A DNA stretch of 64,000 nucleotides from CAVXJN01 sp963762165 (lineage in GTDB: Bacteria > Pseudomonadota > Gammaproteobacteria > JASBUN01): NCBI GenBank assembly GCA_963762165.1, contig CAVXJN010000001.1, positions 558,001 through 622,000 of the forward strand, written 5' to 3'. Below are positions 1-12,313 of the stretch, in pieces. Position numbers and translations under genes: made by a program. The notes beneath the pieces are model-generated. The model was given only the letters and a program-made list of their open reading frames with translations. It was not told the DNA's origin and did not search any database. The first letter of the stretch is position 1; each line of letters opens with the position of its first letter.

Positions 1-1022
1 CGTCCACATAACCTGCAGTGCTGTGCACATCGATTCCGGATCGTCACGTGGTACGAGCATCCCTGTACGACCGGTCCTCAACCAATTCGCCGTTGCCCCC
101 AACGTCCGTGGCGATCACCGGTCGTACCGCTGGCCATTGCCTCGAGAATGGTGTTGGAAATACCTTCTGCAAGCGAAGGCAGCACGAAGATGTCGAATGT
201 CCGAAGCAATTCGGCAGTGTCATCACGTTGCCCCGGCAGCCAAGCAATTCCGCCAGGCCCTGCTCCGCAAATAATTCCGTTACCGTTGTCCGAAGCCGTC
301 CATCTCCGATCATGACCATCGTAACGAACTCACGAAGTCACGGCCGAGCATGCCATCAGCCGCGCAAATGCCCGCGCAAGTGTCATCTGGTCCTTGACTA
401 GCCTCCATACGGCCGACGGTCCCGATTACCAACGCGTCCGTGTCTTCGCAACATGTCGCGCGGCAGCGTTTCGCGGCCAGTCGCTGGCGGTTCATGAAAT
501 TTGCCTGTATCGACGCCGTTGCAAATACAACTGATCCGCGCCGGGGCACGCCAACCTCCGATTGCAAGTAGCCGGCCAAATGTTGCGATAGCGGGATATA
601 ATGTTGTACAAACGGCCGAAATGCCCGCCTCCACAAACGATACTTTCGACTGAGCCATCGAAATCATGCACGTCCCAACCGTGTTCGCCGTGCACTCGCC
701 CCTCGACTCCCGCCAGCCAAGCAGGCAACTGCGCCTCTAATGCGTTCAGATTGCGCGTATGCACGATATCCGGTTTCAGCCGTCGGAACAGGCGATAGAA
801 GCGCCAATGTAGGCCAAGATCCTTCCCCTCGCGCTTATGCAAAGCGTAAACAGGAATTTCACGGTGCAACCGCTTTGTGAAATCGGTGGACTCACTGAGC
901 GCTACGATAGCATGGCGGTAACGGTCCCCGGGGATGCGGTTGATCAGATTGACCACGCCATTTTCCAGACCGCCCACATCAAAGCGGTACAATACATGTG
1001 CAATGAGGGGAACTTGATCCAT
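1..1022 (-). pseudogene. XrtA-system glycosyltransferase Stp2, frameshifted, runs off the window
   Basis: Resembles the GT4-type sugar transferases of exosortase A loci (TIGR03088 family), which add sugars to an exopolysaccharide at the inner membrane. The N terminus is clear: HVLYRFDVGGLENGVVNLIN, then HTRNLNALEAQLPAWLAGV and GEHGWDVHDFDGS. After about residue 125 the homology jumps frame several times: RAFRPFVQHYIPLSQHLAGY, then CNGVDTGKF, then VIGTVGRMEA, then VMIGDGRLR near position 310. At least four indels are needed. ATG at 1022 overlaps the XrtA stop by one base (TAATG), so the two are translationally coupled. The C terminus lies beyond position 1. If the indels are sequencing errors this is an ordinary stp2 gene. 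Confidence 0.8.
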
Positions 1023-2650
1023 TAGTGATGAGTAGCGGTGCGCTGTGAAATCGGCTCCGCCGCAGACAAAACATGATCCAGCGCCGGGATCGCCCTTGCA
1101 GAGAAATCACGCAAGGTTTCTCGGGCACTGCCTACGCTGTCGACCATCGGGGTATACACCACCACGCCTGCCCCTCGCCGGCGGCCCACGGTCAGTTTGT
1201 CAATGGCCTCATGAAACTTCACTGCATATGGGCTGTCGAGGTGATTGCCGTTCACCCAATACCATTGCCAAATCAGAAGGTCCCTTTCACCCGCTCGTAA
1301 TCGGCGCTCCCTGACCCGGCGCCGTTCGCCATTGAACTCGACGCTTACCTTGCGCCTTGCGGTCACATGCCAGGCGGCTTTTTCCTTCGCGAGCACATTT
1401 TGGAAATTGATCAACTCGCTTCCTTGGCGCTGCGCACCGTAATAGGCGACAAAAAATCCGGTACGGTCCTCGCCGTGACGGTATGTACAGACACCGTAGC
1501 GGTCGGATTAACGTATACGGGCCTCCAATCCGTGAATGTCTGACAGCCTGGATCTGCCATCCGTGATCAATCATTGGCGCGGCCAAATGCGTCCCCGCCA
1601 CCTGTGATGCACCCGACCCGGTCCGCTGCATCCAGACAGGAAACACCGACAGCACGACAAAGCCTGCAAAACCGGCAATAGCAGCCGCTTCGTTGAACCT
1701 GGCCTCCCGACGCAATCGACAGCTGTCGACTTCGAATTTCGTCTAACTCGGTTCCTGCAGGAAGCTTCCGATCCAAAACAACAGCACCATCAATAGCGCG
1801 AAAAACACCCAACCATATATGAAATGATCAACGCCCACCGCTAAGCGCATTTGGCTCAAATGCCCGATCATAACAATCGCATAGGCACGCACGCCATTGG
1901 CAAAAATCGCTAGCGTAACCGCAATCGCGAGGAACAGGACCTGACGCCACCGGCTCCGGTAATTCAAGTAAACGTACAGCAAAGCCACAGTCAATGTCGC
2001 ATATAAATAGCGAACACCGCTGCACGCCTTAATGACCGACCAGTCGCCACTGGGCAGACTGAAGCGGTTGCCTTCCCAATAGACCGGCACACCTGTCAAC
2101 TTCAGCGCGTGGACGGTGAACGAAGCGGTGAAATCGATAAGATACGGGACCAGGAACTCGCCGATGGGAACCGCCAGGAACAAAAACGCTAACGGAAATG
2201 CAATCAGTCTCACGATCCGCCATCCGAACACCAACGCCACCAGAAACGGCAACATTACAGTTACAGCGAGCTGCTGAACTCCCAATACATCTGCGGCATC
2301 TCCGAGCAACCAAGAAAACCCCAATAGGGCAAGCACGAAAAGTGCTCCCGGATGAGCAACTGGCGCCACGCGTCGCAAAACGTGACGCTTCCGCCAAATC
2401 AGGTAAATACTGATCGGAACCACGATAAATCCGTGCGCAAACGTCTCCGAGCGCCACCACGTGGTAACCATGGACCAATAGGAGGCGCCGAACATCACTA
2501 GCGTCGCGGCCAAGCAGGCTTGCGAATACAACCAAATGCTTGCGCCAGGCACGCGGACGTCGCGATCATGTACCGATCGGCCTCGCCCGAAGAGGACGGA
2601 TTCGCATCGGCATGGCTGGAGTCCACGTCGACTGAATTCGCGGCCTCGCT
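1022..2650 (-). pseudogene. xrtA: Exosortase A with fused EpsI-like C-terminal domain, frameshifted
   Basis: Exosortase A is a multi-pass inner-membrane cysteine transpeptidase that cleaves PEP-CTERM sorting signals. The membrane core is open from about 2570 to 1743 and keeps the family residues: WWRSETFAHGF, the catalytic Cys in ACSGVRYL, Arg in NGVRAY and His in GVDHFIYGWVFF. A DUF3485/EpsI-type domain follows in other frames (residues such as INFQNVLAKEKAAWHV and WYWVNGNHLDS), ending at the TAA at 1022-1024. Breaks lie near 1715-1743, 1415-1560 and 2530-2570. The start near 2650 is uncertain; a start just after the stp1 stop fits the spacing. The catalytic triad survives, so the core could still be made without the EpsI domain. 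Confidence 0.85.
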
Positions 2651-3900
2651 CAAGGTGACATACTCCCCTGAGTGCGCCGTTCAGAACGATCGTCCCCGAC
2701 TTCAATCGCGTCCGAGAGCAGATGATCGAAGTGCGCAAAACTCTCCGTCCACGAGTAGTGATTGACCACGGCATCGCGCCCGATCGGCCTAACCCCCGCG
2801 AGTCTCCCGCAACCAGCAACTCCTGCGCACATCGGCGAATTCCGCCGGCTCAGTGCACACCAACGTATGCAGTCGCGGTGGGCATCGAATCCCGTCCATT
2901 GCCGCGGTCGTCGCCAATACCGGCTTGACCATAGCCATAGCCTCCAGAACCTTGTTTTGAATTCCGCGGGCAATTCGCAACGGCGCCACAGCGGCTCGCG
3001 TGGGCCAAATAAGGCCGAATATCGCGACCGCTCCGGTTACCGTGACTCCATCGATTCGTCCAAGCTTTTTGACTTGTTCACTCGGTCGTGCGCCGACGAT
3101 ATAGAACTGCACTTGAGGTATGCGCTGCTGAATCGCGGGAAGAACATCTTCCGCAAACCACTACAGCATCGGCGTTGGCCCAATAGTCCATGGCGCCGGT
3201 GAACACCAGCACCTTCGCACCGGCTTGATACGGACTTTGAAATACGGAGCCGGAGAAAAATATTCGGTATCCACCCCATTATGGATGGAATAAACGCGAT
3301 CCGCGGACTCCGGCGCAAGCTCCCGAAACAATTGCGCTTCTTGCGGGCTGACCAAAACAGTCGCATCACAGCGTGCGCCACCATTCGTTCAAAGCGCAGC
3401 AGCAGTTTCGCTTCACGAGCGTAGATCCAATTCATCGGCCAGCGGTGACGGGACCATATTCACGCCATTTCTCCGAATCCACGTCCACGAGGTCGACGAT
3501 GCACCTTCGAAAATGAGACCGTCTCACCCAGCACATACTGCGCCATCGCCGCGGAAAAAATCACGACTCTGGTCGATTCCAGCGCTTGTGCATTTCTGCT
3601 TCACCCATGCGGCCATTTTCCGGTCGCGATAATAGGGAAGAGTCAGTGGCTCTCCGCATAGCAGGCCTCGTAAACTGGACAATCGCTTGAACCGTCGGCT
3701 TTAGAGGGCGCAGAAAGGACTCCGCACACCAGTTTTTCAATTCTGCTTGATGTTGCCAATCCGACGTCGTCGTCAACAAAAGCGCCAAGATGTACTTCGT
3801 GTTGACGCGCAAGCTGTTCCATGAGGTGAAACGACCGGATCTTGTCACCCTTGTTCGGAGGGAACGGAATCCGGTGCACCAGAAACAATACGGGAGTCAC
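2650..3900 (-). pseudogene. XrtA-system glycosyltransferase Stp1, frameshifted
   Basis: Matches the TIGR03087-type sugar transferase of XrtA loci. From a GTG at 3900 the protein begins VTPVLFLVHRIPFPPNKGDK. Homology then continues in successive frames: CAESFLRPLKPT (about 3720), SAAMAQYVLGE-like sequence (3530), REAKLLLRFERMVA (3400), ELAPESADRVYSIHNGVDTE (3310), FYIVGARPS (3100) and ARGIQNKVLEAMAM (2950), ending with HYSWTESFAHFDHLLSDA. At least six indels are required. One example is a single extra G in CTGGTGTGCGG near 3725, where CTGTGTGCGG would restore the frame; this is not a long homopolymer. The GTG lies 7 bases after the FemAB stop. Confidence 0.8.
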
Positions 3901-3907
3901 AGCAAGA

Positions 3908-4968
3908 TCAACCCAGATTTCGCGACAAGATCGGACCGATCCGATTGGCGATCGGAAGCGGCAAACGCTTCCAAGCGTCAATGAAAAGCTTATATTTTGG
4001 GTTCATCGGGTTGACGTCGGGAATACTTCGCGCGTTCACCAAGTGGTATTGATAATGAAGCGGAATCGGCTCGAAGCCCCAATTCTTCTTGAAGTGAAAT
4101 GAACCGGTCCCGACTTTGCTGCGACCGTAATCGAAAATTCCCAGACCCCGCTCCGCCGCGCGCCGCATGACTTCCCAATACATGAAATCGTTGCCCTTGA
4201 GGTCACGCGCACCTTCACCTCCGCCACCGTAATACGGTAGCACCTCATTGCGAAAGTAGAAATTCATAACCGCGCACACGACCTTTTTACCTTCATGCGT
4301 GACGGTCAGGATTTCGCAGCGGTCAGCGAAGTACTTCAGTATCTCGAAATACTTTCGCGAAAACACGGGAGTACCAAGATTGCGCACACTTTCGGCATAA
4401 GCCGGAAAGAACCGATCGATACCGTATGGTCGATCTCGCTCACGAGCCCCGCTTTGATGCCTTTACGCACCATGGCCCGTTGCTTCCGCGGGATCGCTTT
4501 CATGTTTTCGTCGGTGTCGGCGAGATCGCTTTCCTGAACGTCACGTAGAGTGACTTCTCCGGCCATTCTTGGCTGGCGTTGACGCATTGCGCATCTCCAA
4601 ATAGTCGACCTTCAATTCCCCGGCCAAACGAATTGCTTCGATCTTCAAGCGCCATCTCGACTCCTCGCTCGTCGCCGCGACTCCACCGTAAACGCAAAAA
4701 GGAGTCGAGCTGAGGGAATTACCGAAAAGCCTGCTGCGAACGTGGACCAGCGGTAGAACACCAGTGATTTGTTCGCCTTCAGTTGGTAAAGAGAAATGGG
4801 TCCGATGTCCGAATGCAGCGTTGAATTACTTCTTGCCATTCCGCCAAATGGAAAAACGTCGCCGATGGCGCATTGTTCCACGAATGCGTTCCACTGCCTG
4901 TCGATCGGATCTAACTCCGCGATTTTAGGTGCTGTGTCTTGCAACGCTGCGATCTGTACGGCGGACAT
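3908..4968 (-). pseudogene. XrtA-associated FemAB-like acyltransferase, frameshifted
   Basis: FemAB-related proteins of XrtA loci (TIGR03019 type) have a GNAT-like fold and probably transfer an aminoacyl or acyl group in surface polymer modification. The C-terminal half is open (3908-4387) with RNLGTPVFSRKYFEIL, LPYYGGGGEGARDLKGNDFM, FDYGRSKVGTGSFHFKKNWG and NPKYKLFIDAWKRLP. Upstream pieces lie in two other frames: NMKAIPRKQRAMVRKGIKAG near 4500 and the N terminus MSAVQIAALQ at 4968. At least two breaks occur, near 4390 and 4590-4720. The ATG overlaps the stop of the upstream deacetylase gene (TGATG), so the operon was tightly packed. Confidence 0.8.
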
Positions 4969-5825
4969 CAATGGTTCCTAGTGGCTTGGAGAAAGACGCG
5001 GTCCATACGATCCCAGTGGAAATCACGCAACAGTCGGCGCAGGCGAGTTTCCGTACGTGCCAGATTCAGATAATGGCGAAATCGTCGTTTTCAATCGGCA
5101 GACCGGTCTGCCGCGGTTGCTCGGGATCGATTTCCCAGGGATGAAAATAAAAAAACACGATTGCCGATCCTGAATATTGACGCGTCGTATCGCCCAGCGG
5201 GACAGCGGGTACGGGAACAGTCGAAAATACCCGCCGCCGCCACATGGTAGCTTCCGCCCGCCCAAGCGGACCGTGCTCACCGGAATTTCGAGAATTCCGT
5301 CCGGCTTGGGACGAAAGGCAAATCGCGGCGCATCGGGCATGCCGTATAGGTCATGTTTGATCGGGATATATGCTCGAACTGTATCGATATCCTGCTTCGT
5401 GCAGGACATCCAACGCCCAAAGATTTTTTTCGCCGATCGAGTAGCTCGCCGCCCGATAGCCGCTAAACCTCCACTCCGCGATATTCTTCAAGCAATTTTT
5501 GGTTTTGATTACATCCGCGCGAAAATCCGCCGGATTTTGGTTCACGACCCGCACGTGCTCGTAGCCATGACTGGCAAGCTCGTGGCCCTCGTTGACCAGC
5601 CGACGCACCAAGTGAGGATAGCGTTCAGCAATCCAGCCGAGGGTAAAGAATGTTGCATGCACACCCGAACTCCCCAAAGAGGTCGAGTATACGATCCATG
5701 TTTCTTTCGATCCGACACGGCACCGAGTCCCAGTCGCTTCGGCTGATATGCGGCTCGAACGCCGAGACTTGAAAGTAGTCTTCGACATCGACCGTAAGAG
5801 CATTCGTTGTTAATTGCTGATTCAT
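4968..5825 (-). pseudogene. XrtA-associated polysaccharide deacetylase, frameshifted
   Basis: NodB-type carbohydrate esterase of the PEP-CTERM locus group (TIGR03006 type), expected to remove N-acetyl groups from the exopolysaccharide in the periplasm. The start MNQQLTTNALTVDVEDYFQV carries the family's D-V-E-D metal motif. The second metal motif is seen in another frame as ELASHGYEHVRV (H-x3-H), followed by FRADVIKTKNCLKNI and GYRAASYSIG. A third frame gives FRPKPDGILEIPVSTVRLGG and RRLLRDFHWDRMDRVF before the stop. At least three breaks occur, near 5680, 5360 and 5080. The remaining sequence is collinear and full length. Confidence 0.8.
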
Positions 5826-5972
5826 AGCTTCTCTGGCGATCGCACTGAGCCCGGGCACGCTACCGCCCTCCCCGTCATTCAGAGGCTGCTTAACGCCAGA
5901 TTTTGAGCGCTCGCTGCGAAGAGCTGCGTTCTGCCGCTCACCGTACTTGAATCGATTTGGTCGCAGTTCGGT

Positions 5973-7218
5973 TCAAATGGACGCCGATTCGCCGTCCTGT
6001 GGCGCGCCCAGCCAATCGATCAGCCGGTCGCGGATCCGAAGCGCCGCCTGGCCATCCCAACCTTCAGGAATGCGTCCGGCTTTACCGCCGTTGGCCATTA
6101 CTTCCTCGAATGCATCCAGAATTTTGCGGGCGTCGGTGCCCACAACTGTATTCGTCCCCTCGACAACGGTAATCGGCCGCTCGGTGTTTTCCCTTAACGT
6201 GATACAGGGCACACCAAGAGCGGTCGTTTCTTCCTGCATCCCGCCAGAATCGGTGAGAACCACCGAAGCATTGGCCATCATTCCCAGCATCTCGTGATAC
6301 CCCAGCGGCGGCAGACAATGGATTGCGGATTCGTCTGTACCACATCCAGCAAGCCCGCCTTGGCCAGCGCGCCGCGGGTACGTGGATGCACTGCAAATAC
6401 CAGCGGCAGTCGCTCAGCGATCTGTTCGCATCGTTTCCATCAAGCGCGTCAAGACAGCGCGTCGTCGACATTCGATGGCCGATGCAAAGTCAAAACCGCA
6501 TAGCCGTCTGCACAGGACTGCGCCGCAGTCAGGTATCAATATATTTCGCCAGCGTTGTCGGACGGCGCAATGGCGCGCGATTTCTCGCCAGCAAGCGTAT
6601 CGATCATCACGTTACCCACGAAATGAACCCGCTCGTCAGGGCAATGCCTTCGCGCTCCAGGTTAGTCAACGCTGATCGCTTCCGTCGTAAACAGAAAATC
6701 GGAAAACTGATCTGTCAATACCCGATTGATTTCTTCCGGCATTGCACGGTCGAAGCTCCGCAACCCTGCCTCGACGTGAACAACAGGGATTTGTTTCTTG
6801 CGAGCCACCAGTGCACAGGCAATGGTCGAATTCACGTCGCCTACCACCAACACGGCTACGCGGCTTCAGGGCATCGACCACCGGCTCGAAGCGACGCATG
6901 ATTTCGGCAGTTTGAACTGCATGGCTTGCCGGAACCGACTCCGAGATCCACATCCGGTTCGGGAATCCCGAGCTGAAGGAAGAACGATTCCTTCATATCC
7001 TTATCGTAATGCTGGCCAGTATGCACCAACACCGGCGGCGGGAAGTTGCCGCAATTTCTCGCAAGGCCGCCATGATCGGTGCGATCTTCATGAAATTCGG
7101 CCGCGCTCCGACGACACACAGAATCGATCCGCTGCGGCAGAGTCGACAACGGCGCTGCCGCGCCGTCGGACGAATCGGTAATTTCGCGGGCGCGTGCTAT
7201 CGACCCCACTATCGCTCA
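5973..7218 (-). pseudogene. wecB: UDP-N-acetylglucosamine 2-epimerase (non-hydrolysing), frameshifted
   Basis: WecB-type enzymes interconvert UDP-GlcNAc and UDP-ManNAc in the cytoplasm and supply sugar for the exopolysaccharide. Fragments in order: an N terminus near 7130 with a FMKIAPIMA-like stretch split across frames, VLVHTGQHYDKDM near 7020, VVGDVNSTIACALVA and HVEAGLRSFDRAMPEEINR near 6750, and the intact C terminus LTDSGGMQEETTALGVPCIT from 6290 to the stop. Four or more indels are needed. A start at the ATG near 7218 follows a purine-rich stretch (GGATCGAAGGC). About 150 bases separate the wecB stop from the deacetylase start at 5825, and I see no gene in that gap. Confidence 0.75.
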
Positions 7219-7278
7219 TGCCTTCGATCCTTGCCCACGTCAAGCCTGAGGCATCGGCATCATCGCAAAATGCGGCCT

Positions 7279-8219
7279 TCAGTACGGCGCGAGTTCGATG
7301 AATGCCTCCTCCAGGGCGGCTACGCGCTGTTCAAGATCGTCGAGCTGCGAACCGCCGGCAATGCCGGCGTCTGCCCGGCAGCGCTTCGCCCGGTTCAATA
7401 TAGGGAAATTCCTGATCCAGTTCCTCCGTAACGCGGCGCACTATATCGGCGTCGATCTGATGCAGCTCTTCCAGATACCCGTAGAGCAGTACACGGTCGC
7501 ACAATGTGTTGATCCGCCGCGGAACACCGCCGGTGAAATCATAAATCCCGGCATAGGCTTCCGGCGTGAACTCCGGATCCCCGCTCCAGCCGACATGGCC
7601 TAAGCGGTGTTCGATGTATCCCTGGGTTTCCTCGAGATTCAGCGGACCCAGATGATGAGAGGCGATAATGCGCTGCCGCAACTGTTCGGAATCCTGAGAA
7701 CGTAGCAAATCACGGAATTCCGCCTGCCCCAGCAACACGCTCTGCAAAAGAGAACGCGTCCCGACCTGCAGATTCGACAACATCCGCATCTCTTCAAGAG
7801 ACTTCAGCGGAATATTTTGCGCTTCATCGACAATCAGCAGCACCCGTTTCCCCGCGTGCGCCTGGCGAATCAGAAAAGCTTCCAGTCGGCGGATCAGCGC
7901 CGCTTTACTAACGCCGTCATGCTCGACCCCAAACGCTCCGGCAATCATGCCCAGCAACTGGTCAGGATCAAGTTGCGTCGTGACCAATTGGCCGATCACA
8001 AGTTTGCGGTCTTGCGACAGTTCCTGCAACAAGCGTGCGGATCAATGTGGTCTTCCCGGCCCCCACTTCGCCCGTCACCACAACGAAGCCTTCGCCCTGT
8101 GCAATTCCATATCGCAAATATGCGAGCACGCGTTTATGACCGCTGCTGCCGAAAAAGAATCGCGGATCCGGATTCAACTGAAAAGGTTTGGCTTCCAACT
8201 TGTAGAATGTCTCGTACAT
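7279..8219 (-). pseudogene. XrtA-associated ATPase (ExeA/GspA-like AAA), one clear frameshift
   Basis: AAA ATPase of the TIGR03015 type found in XrtA/EPS operons; its exact role is not known. The N terminus is MYETFYKLEAKPFQLNPDPR with the P-loop GEVGAGKTTL. A single break near 8035 moves to a frame with LLIVDEAQNIPLKSLEEMRM (Walker B) and GGVPRRINTLCDRVLLYG. The last about 20 codons (near 7390-7280) read better in a third frame, ending LDDLEQRVAALEEAF, a short predicted coiled coil. Corrected length is about 310 residues, normal for the family. Confidence 0.8.
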
Positions 8220-8222
8220 AGC

Positions 8223-9820
8223 TTAAAACTGCATGTTGAGGCGAACTGAAATACGGTTTTCTGTATAGCCGTTCGTTGCCTGACCGGAGAAGTGCGCTCG
8301 CCGTGGCTAACCGTCAGCAGCCCGAAAGTTTTCGGGCTGATTTGCTCCTGCAACCCGGTCTCGACACGCCAAAAATCGAATTCGGACGACGGAAGTGCGC
8401 AGATTCCGCCGCGACCAGTTCGGCGTTTCCGAGCCAGCTGGTGCGGGGGGCGAACTGCCAATTAACGGCGGTATTGACTCCTTTATCGGATTCCGTATCG
8501 CCGCTGTTGGTGAACTCGCGCTGTTCATCGTAAACAATCACAGTCCCCGTGGTACGGCCGGTCTGCAATCCAAAGCTGAATTGGCCGCGTTTGCGAATGA
8601 AAATTTCATCCGTTAGTGCGTAAACAAATCGACCGAACCGAACGAAACTCGACCGGCCCGGGATCGGGATAAACGTTTGCCGGTAAGCGGGTCTAGATAT
8701 AGAAACACTGTCTGATTGAAAGCCAGTTCCTGAATAGTTGCTGGTTGCTCGAAATAGGTGAGCGCCCAGCTCGTGCGCTTGGTGCGCAACAGACATATCG
8801 GCATTCCAGGATTGTCCGATGTTGGCGCCGACCTTGGTATCGCGCCAGCCGAGCGCACGGAAGTGCGCCGCGTCGGCGTCCACGCCAATCGACGCCGACT
8901 GATAGCGGTCGCCGTACAGCGCGTCGATCTTGGTGTGTCGGTTCGGCCGCCATTGGATACCGCCGGCGGTATAGGATCCGTTTTGGTAACCCTTGTTGTC
9001 GCGGTATCGAATTCGTGATGTTCGTCATCCGGCGCGGCCGAGCACGACTGAAATGACGGGTCAGCGCATAGCTGCACATCCGCCACGGCAACCTGGTGCT
9101 TCGACATCGCCGATCCGGCTTTCGCTGCTTCGATTCACACGATCGTCATAGTAGGAAAGATTCCATCCCAGGCGGGTAAATCGGCGGCCACTGGCCGAGG
9201 TTGAGATCGGCACGACTCAGATTCGGAGTCGGACGCGCCGCCGTTGCTCGTAACGAACGATGCCGTAGGAATATTTGGCATCGAATCTTGGCGTAGCCAC
9301 CAAAATTCTGCTGATAGCGCGGACCCACGCGAAGACTGTAGACGTCACTGCGCGGGACGCTGTTGATGGTATCGTGCGCAGTACTTTGACTCGGATCGAT
9401 GGCGACCTGGGTCACAACCGCGTCGGAATCGAAAAACAAATGATCCTGCACCAATTCGGCGCTGGCGTTACCCTTGAAGCGTTGATTGACGGTGCTCCGA
9501 CTGGGGTCGTGCACGTAGAGCAGGTTCTGAAGACGGTAATCCGCGTCCGCCTTCAGCCGAGCGCTCTCGACCATGGACCGAAAGGCCCGGCGTAACTTCC
9601 GTCACCAGATCCCACTCCTTGCGCCGGCGGGCGCAAGGTTGATGTTGTCGCTATAGGTTTCGGCGACCTCGATAGCTTGGAACGAATGCCATCGTCGTCC
9701 CGCCACTTCATCCTCGGCAGAATCCGGAGGTGCTGCCAAGGCGGAGACCGAAAGTACCGTTAGCAGGAACCAGGCCGACGAGTGAGACAACGTTCGCAGC
9801 TCACTCCCCGTAAGACCCAT
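8223..9820 (-). pseudogene. PEP-CTERM-system outer-membrane beta-barrel protein, frameshifted
   Basis: Resembles the TIGR03016 uncharacterised outer-membrane proteins of XrtA loci, probably part of the polymer exit route. It starts at 9820 with MGLTGSELRTLSHSS, a signal peptide ending near SVSALAAPP, then the typical ETYSDNINLAPAG. Later parts lie in other frames: DYRLQNLLYVHDPSRSTVNQ with SAELVQDHLFFDSDA (about 9500), and several barrel strands between 9100 and 8300. The end NRISVRLNMQF has a terminal Phe as expected for barrel insertion, with TAA at 8223-8225. At least five breaks are needed. The start overlaps the autokinase stop by 20 bases. Confidence 0.75.
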
Positions 9821-10681
9821 AATAGCCCCCGTAGTAATACTCGGTTCCGAAAGCACGGCGGCCCTTGTTCAGCACCATGCCAATAACTTTGTCTTTGTCC
9901 AGATGTGCGACCGCATCCTTGATCGCGCTTTGCGGCGTTCGGCCGGCTTCGACCACGACCATGATCTGACCGGCCAATTGCGAAAGCACCCCGGCCTGGC
10001 TGGTCACCAGCAACGGCGGCGCATCGAACACCACGACGCGATCCGGATATCGTTCGGACAACTCGACCGCAATGCGTTCCATCTGATCGCTGGCCAGCAA
10101 TTCCGTGGAATGGGCATGACGGCGGCCGGCGGGAATTACACGCAGCTTGGGCATATCCGTCGGCACGATCACCGATCCCATGTCCAATTCCGGATGGAGC
10201 AATACGTCGATCAGGCCCGGCTCTTCCTCCAAGCCCGAGCAACCGCGTGAGAGATGGCTTGACCACGTCGGCATCGACCATGAGCACCGTAGTATCCATT
10301 TCCATGGCCATGCTCATAGCCAGATTCAGCGTCGTGAACGTTTTTCCCTCTCCGGGCAAAGCGCTGGTAACCGAAATCAAATTGCCGTAGCGCACCGGAG
10401 CCGCGCCTTTGCCGAACGCATTGCGGAGCAACGGGCGTTTCAGCAGAGCGCATTTCCTCGGCGAGCTGACTTTGCGCGGAATGCGGTGTCAGATAGCCTT
10501 TTGCCCTGAGCGTTTCGAAGTCCAGGTGGCAAACACGTCCGCCGCCTTCCTCCGCTGCTCTCGGCCGACTCTTGCCCGGCTCGCACGGTGCGCTGTTGAT
10601 GTAGATCGGTCCGTCTCGCCGCTGTTTTGCGCCAGCCTTGTGCTCATTGAGCATCTCGGCTGCTTTTTCGATACTCGTCAT
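9801..10681 (-). pseudogene. XrtA-associated tyrosine autokinase, frameshifted
   Basis: BY-kinase of the PEP-CTERM loci (TIGR03018 type) that works with the chain-length protein to control polysaccharide polymerisation. Seen: MTSIEKAAEMLNEHKAG; then, in a second frame, Walker A SALPGEGKTFTTLNLAMSMA and Walker A' VLMVDADVVKPSL; then, in a third frame, VIPAGRRHAHSTELL, Walker B RVVVFDAPPLL and the C-terminal tyrosine cluster EYYYGGYYGSYGE, the usual autophosphorylation tail. Breaks lie near 10440 and 10250. The ATG overlaps the stop of the chain-length gene (ATGA). Confidence 0.85.
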
Positions 10682-12282
10682 ACCCACCTCCGCGCCACGT
10701 CCAGTAGCTGGCGGAATTGATCCGAGCTATGGAGCCACATGATCAAGCTATATACCGCTAGCAACGTCATTCCGGCCGTCGCAAAACCCATGACCTCAAG
10801 TCGCCGCTTGCGCAGCAGATCCTGAGTCCATATCCGCGAAACGGTCCCGAACACAGGGAATCCAGTGATATCACGCAACGCGCGGCGATCGTAGACAGCC
10901 GGCCAAAGCTGCGACAGCAGCAGTGCCAGAACCACTCCGGCGGCCAAGCCTGCGAACAGCACGCCCGTGCTCAGCAACAAGCGATTGGGGCCGGATGGAC
11001 TCGGCGGGACATGCGGAGGATCAACGACGCGAAATTGCACATTGTCGCCAGTTTGCTCGACGTCTTCGCGCCATTTGCGCCGACTCTCTGCCGCGCCAGC
11101 AACGCTTCATAGTTTTGCTTGGTGACCGAATAATCGCGATTCAATCGCTTCAGTTCGGTTTCGACCTCAGGGATGGTATCGATCATTTCCCGCAGCGAGG
11201 CGACCCGCTTTTCGTATTCCTGCACGCGCACCGTAAGCGACGCGATCTTGCCATCGGATTCGGCCAAGCGAGATCTTCATCTGCTGATAGACGGGGTTGG
11301 CGTCGAGTGGCGAACGCGCGGCGGCGCCTCTGACTCGCCGCATGGCCTCGCGTTCTTCTTTGCGCTTGCGCCTTGAGTCGCGCTCAGGGTTTCCTTGGTC
11401 GAGATTACATCCGGGTGCTTGTCCGTGTATACGCAGCTTAAGTTGTCCAGGCTCTGCTCGAGCTTGTTGATGCGCTCATCCAATTCGGTGTTCGGAGCCG
11501 CCGAAGCGCGTAGGTCCGGTCCAAAACCGAAAACGGGCTCTTCGCCTTTGAGTTGACTCTGGATTTCGTCTCTTCGCCGCTGCTTCTTCATGCAGTTGCA
11601 GTTTCGCCTGGGCAAGTGCGGCTTCCGCATCCTGCAAGTCGCGCGAAATAGTCCTTGTCGTCGCCTGGCATCATGCCGACGTGTTTACGCTTGAATTCCT
11701 TGAGGCGCTCTTCCGATTCGACCAAGCGAGCTTCATATTCCCGCAGCTGCTGGTCCAGAGAATTTCTGCGCGGAATCGGAATCCTGTCGACTTTGGCCCG
11801 AGCGTGCTCTCCACGAAGATTGTCAACAGAGCTTGAACAACCCGTTTAGCCCGTTGCGGATCGCTGTCCGGATACGAAATTTCATATAGATTCTCGCGTC
11901 GCCGACCCGCGCTCTTGAGCTGAATGTCCGATCCGAAGACGCTGAACAAGCCGATCGAGATCCTCAGGCGTCCGCGCCGTGATATCCAAGTCGGTCATGC
12001 GCGTAACTTTTTCAAGATTCGGACGACTCAGCAACGTGCGCGTCATGATCTGGACCCGTCTGGTCCAGATTGGTCTGGACTGCAAGGCCTCTTCATCAAG
12101 CGGCCGCAGGATGGAATCCGTATCGACGATAGATACGCGCGCTCGCCTCGTACTGATCGGGTAGTTTTGCCACGACGAACCAACCGGCCAAGCACCAGCG
12201 CCCACGCAAGAATCATCGCGTACCAGCGGTATCGCCAGATACCGCGGACGTACGCCATGAGCTGGTCCATTAACTCTTTCAT
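10678..12282 (-). pseudogene. XrtA-associated polysaccharide chain-length determinant (Wzz-like), frameshifted
   Basis: Inner-membrane co-polymerase of the TIGR03007 type with a Wzz domain at each end. The N terminus MKELMDQLMAYVRGIWRYRW is followed by the first membrane segment. Fragments in other frames are RPNLEKVTRMTDLDI, NLYEISYPDSDPQRAKRVVQ, LNRDYSVTKQNYEALLARQ and the C-terminal PPHVPPSPSGPNRLLL with the second membrane segment. At least five breaks are scattered through the gene. Corrected length is about 530 residues, typical of the family. Confidence 0.8.
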
Positions 12283-12313
12283 TGCCTACTAGCTCCTCGA
12301 GAGCGAATTCGAC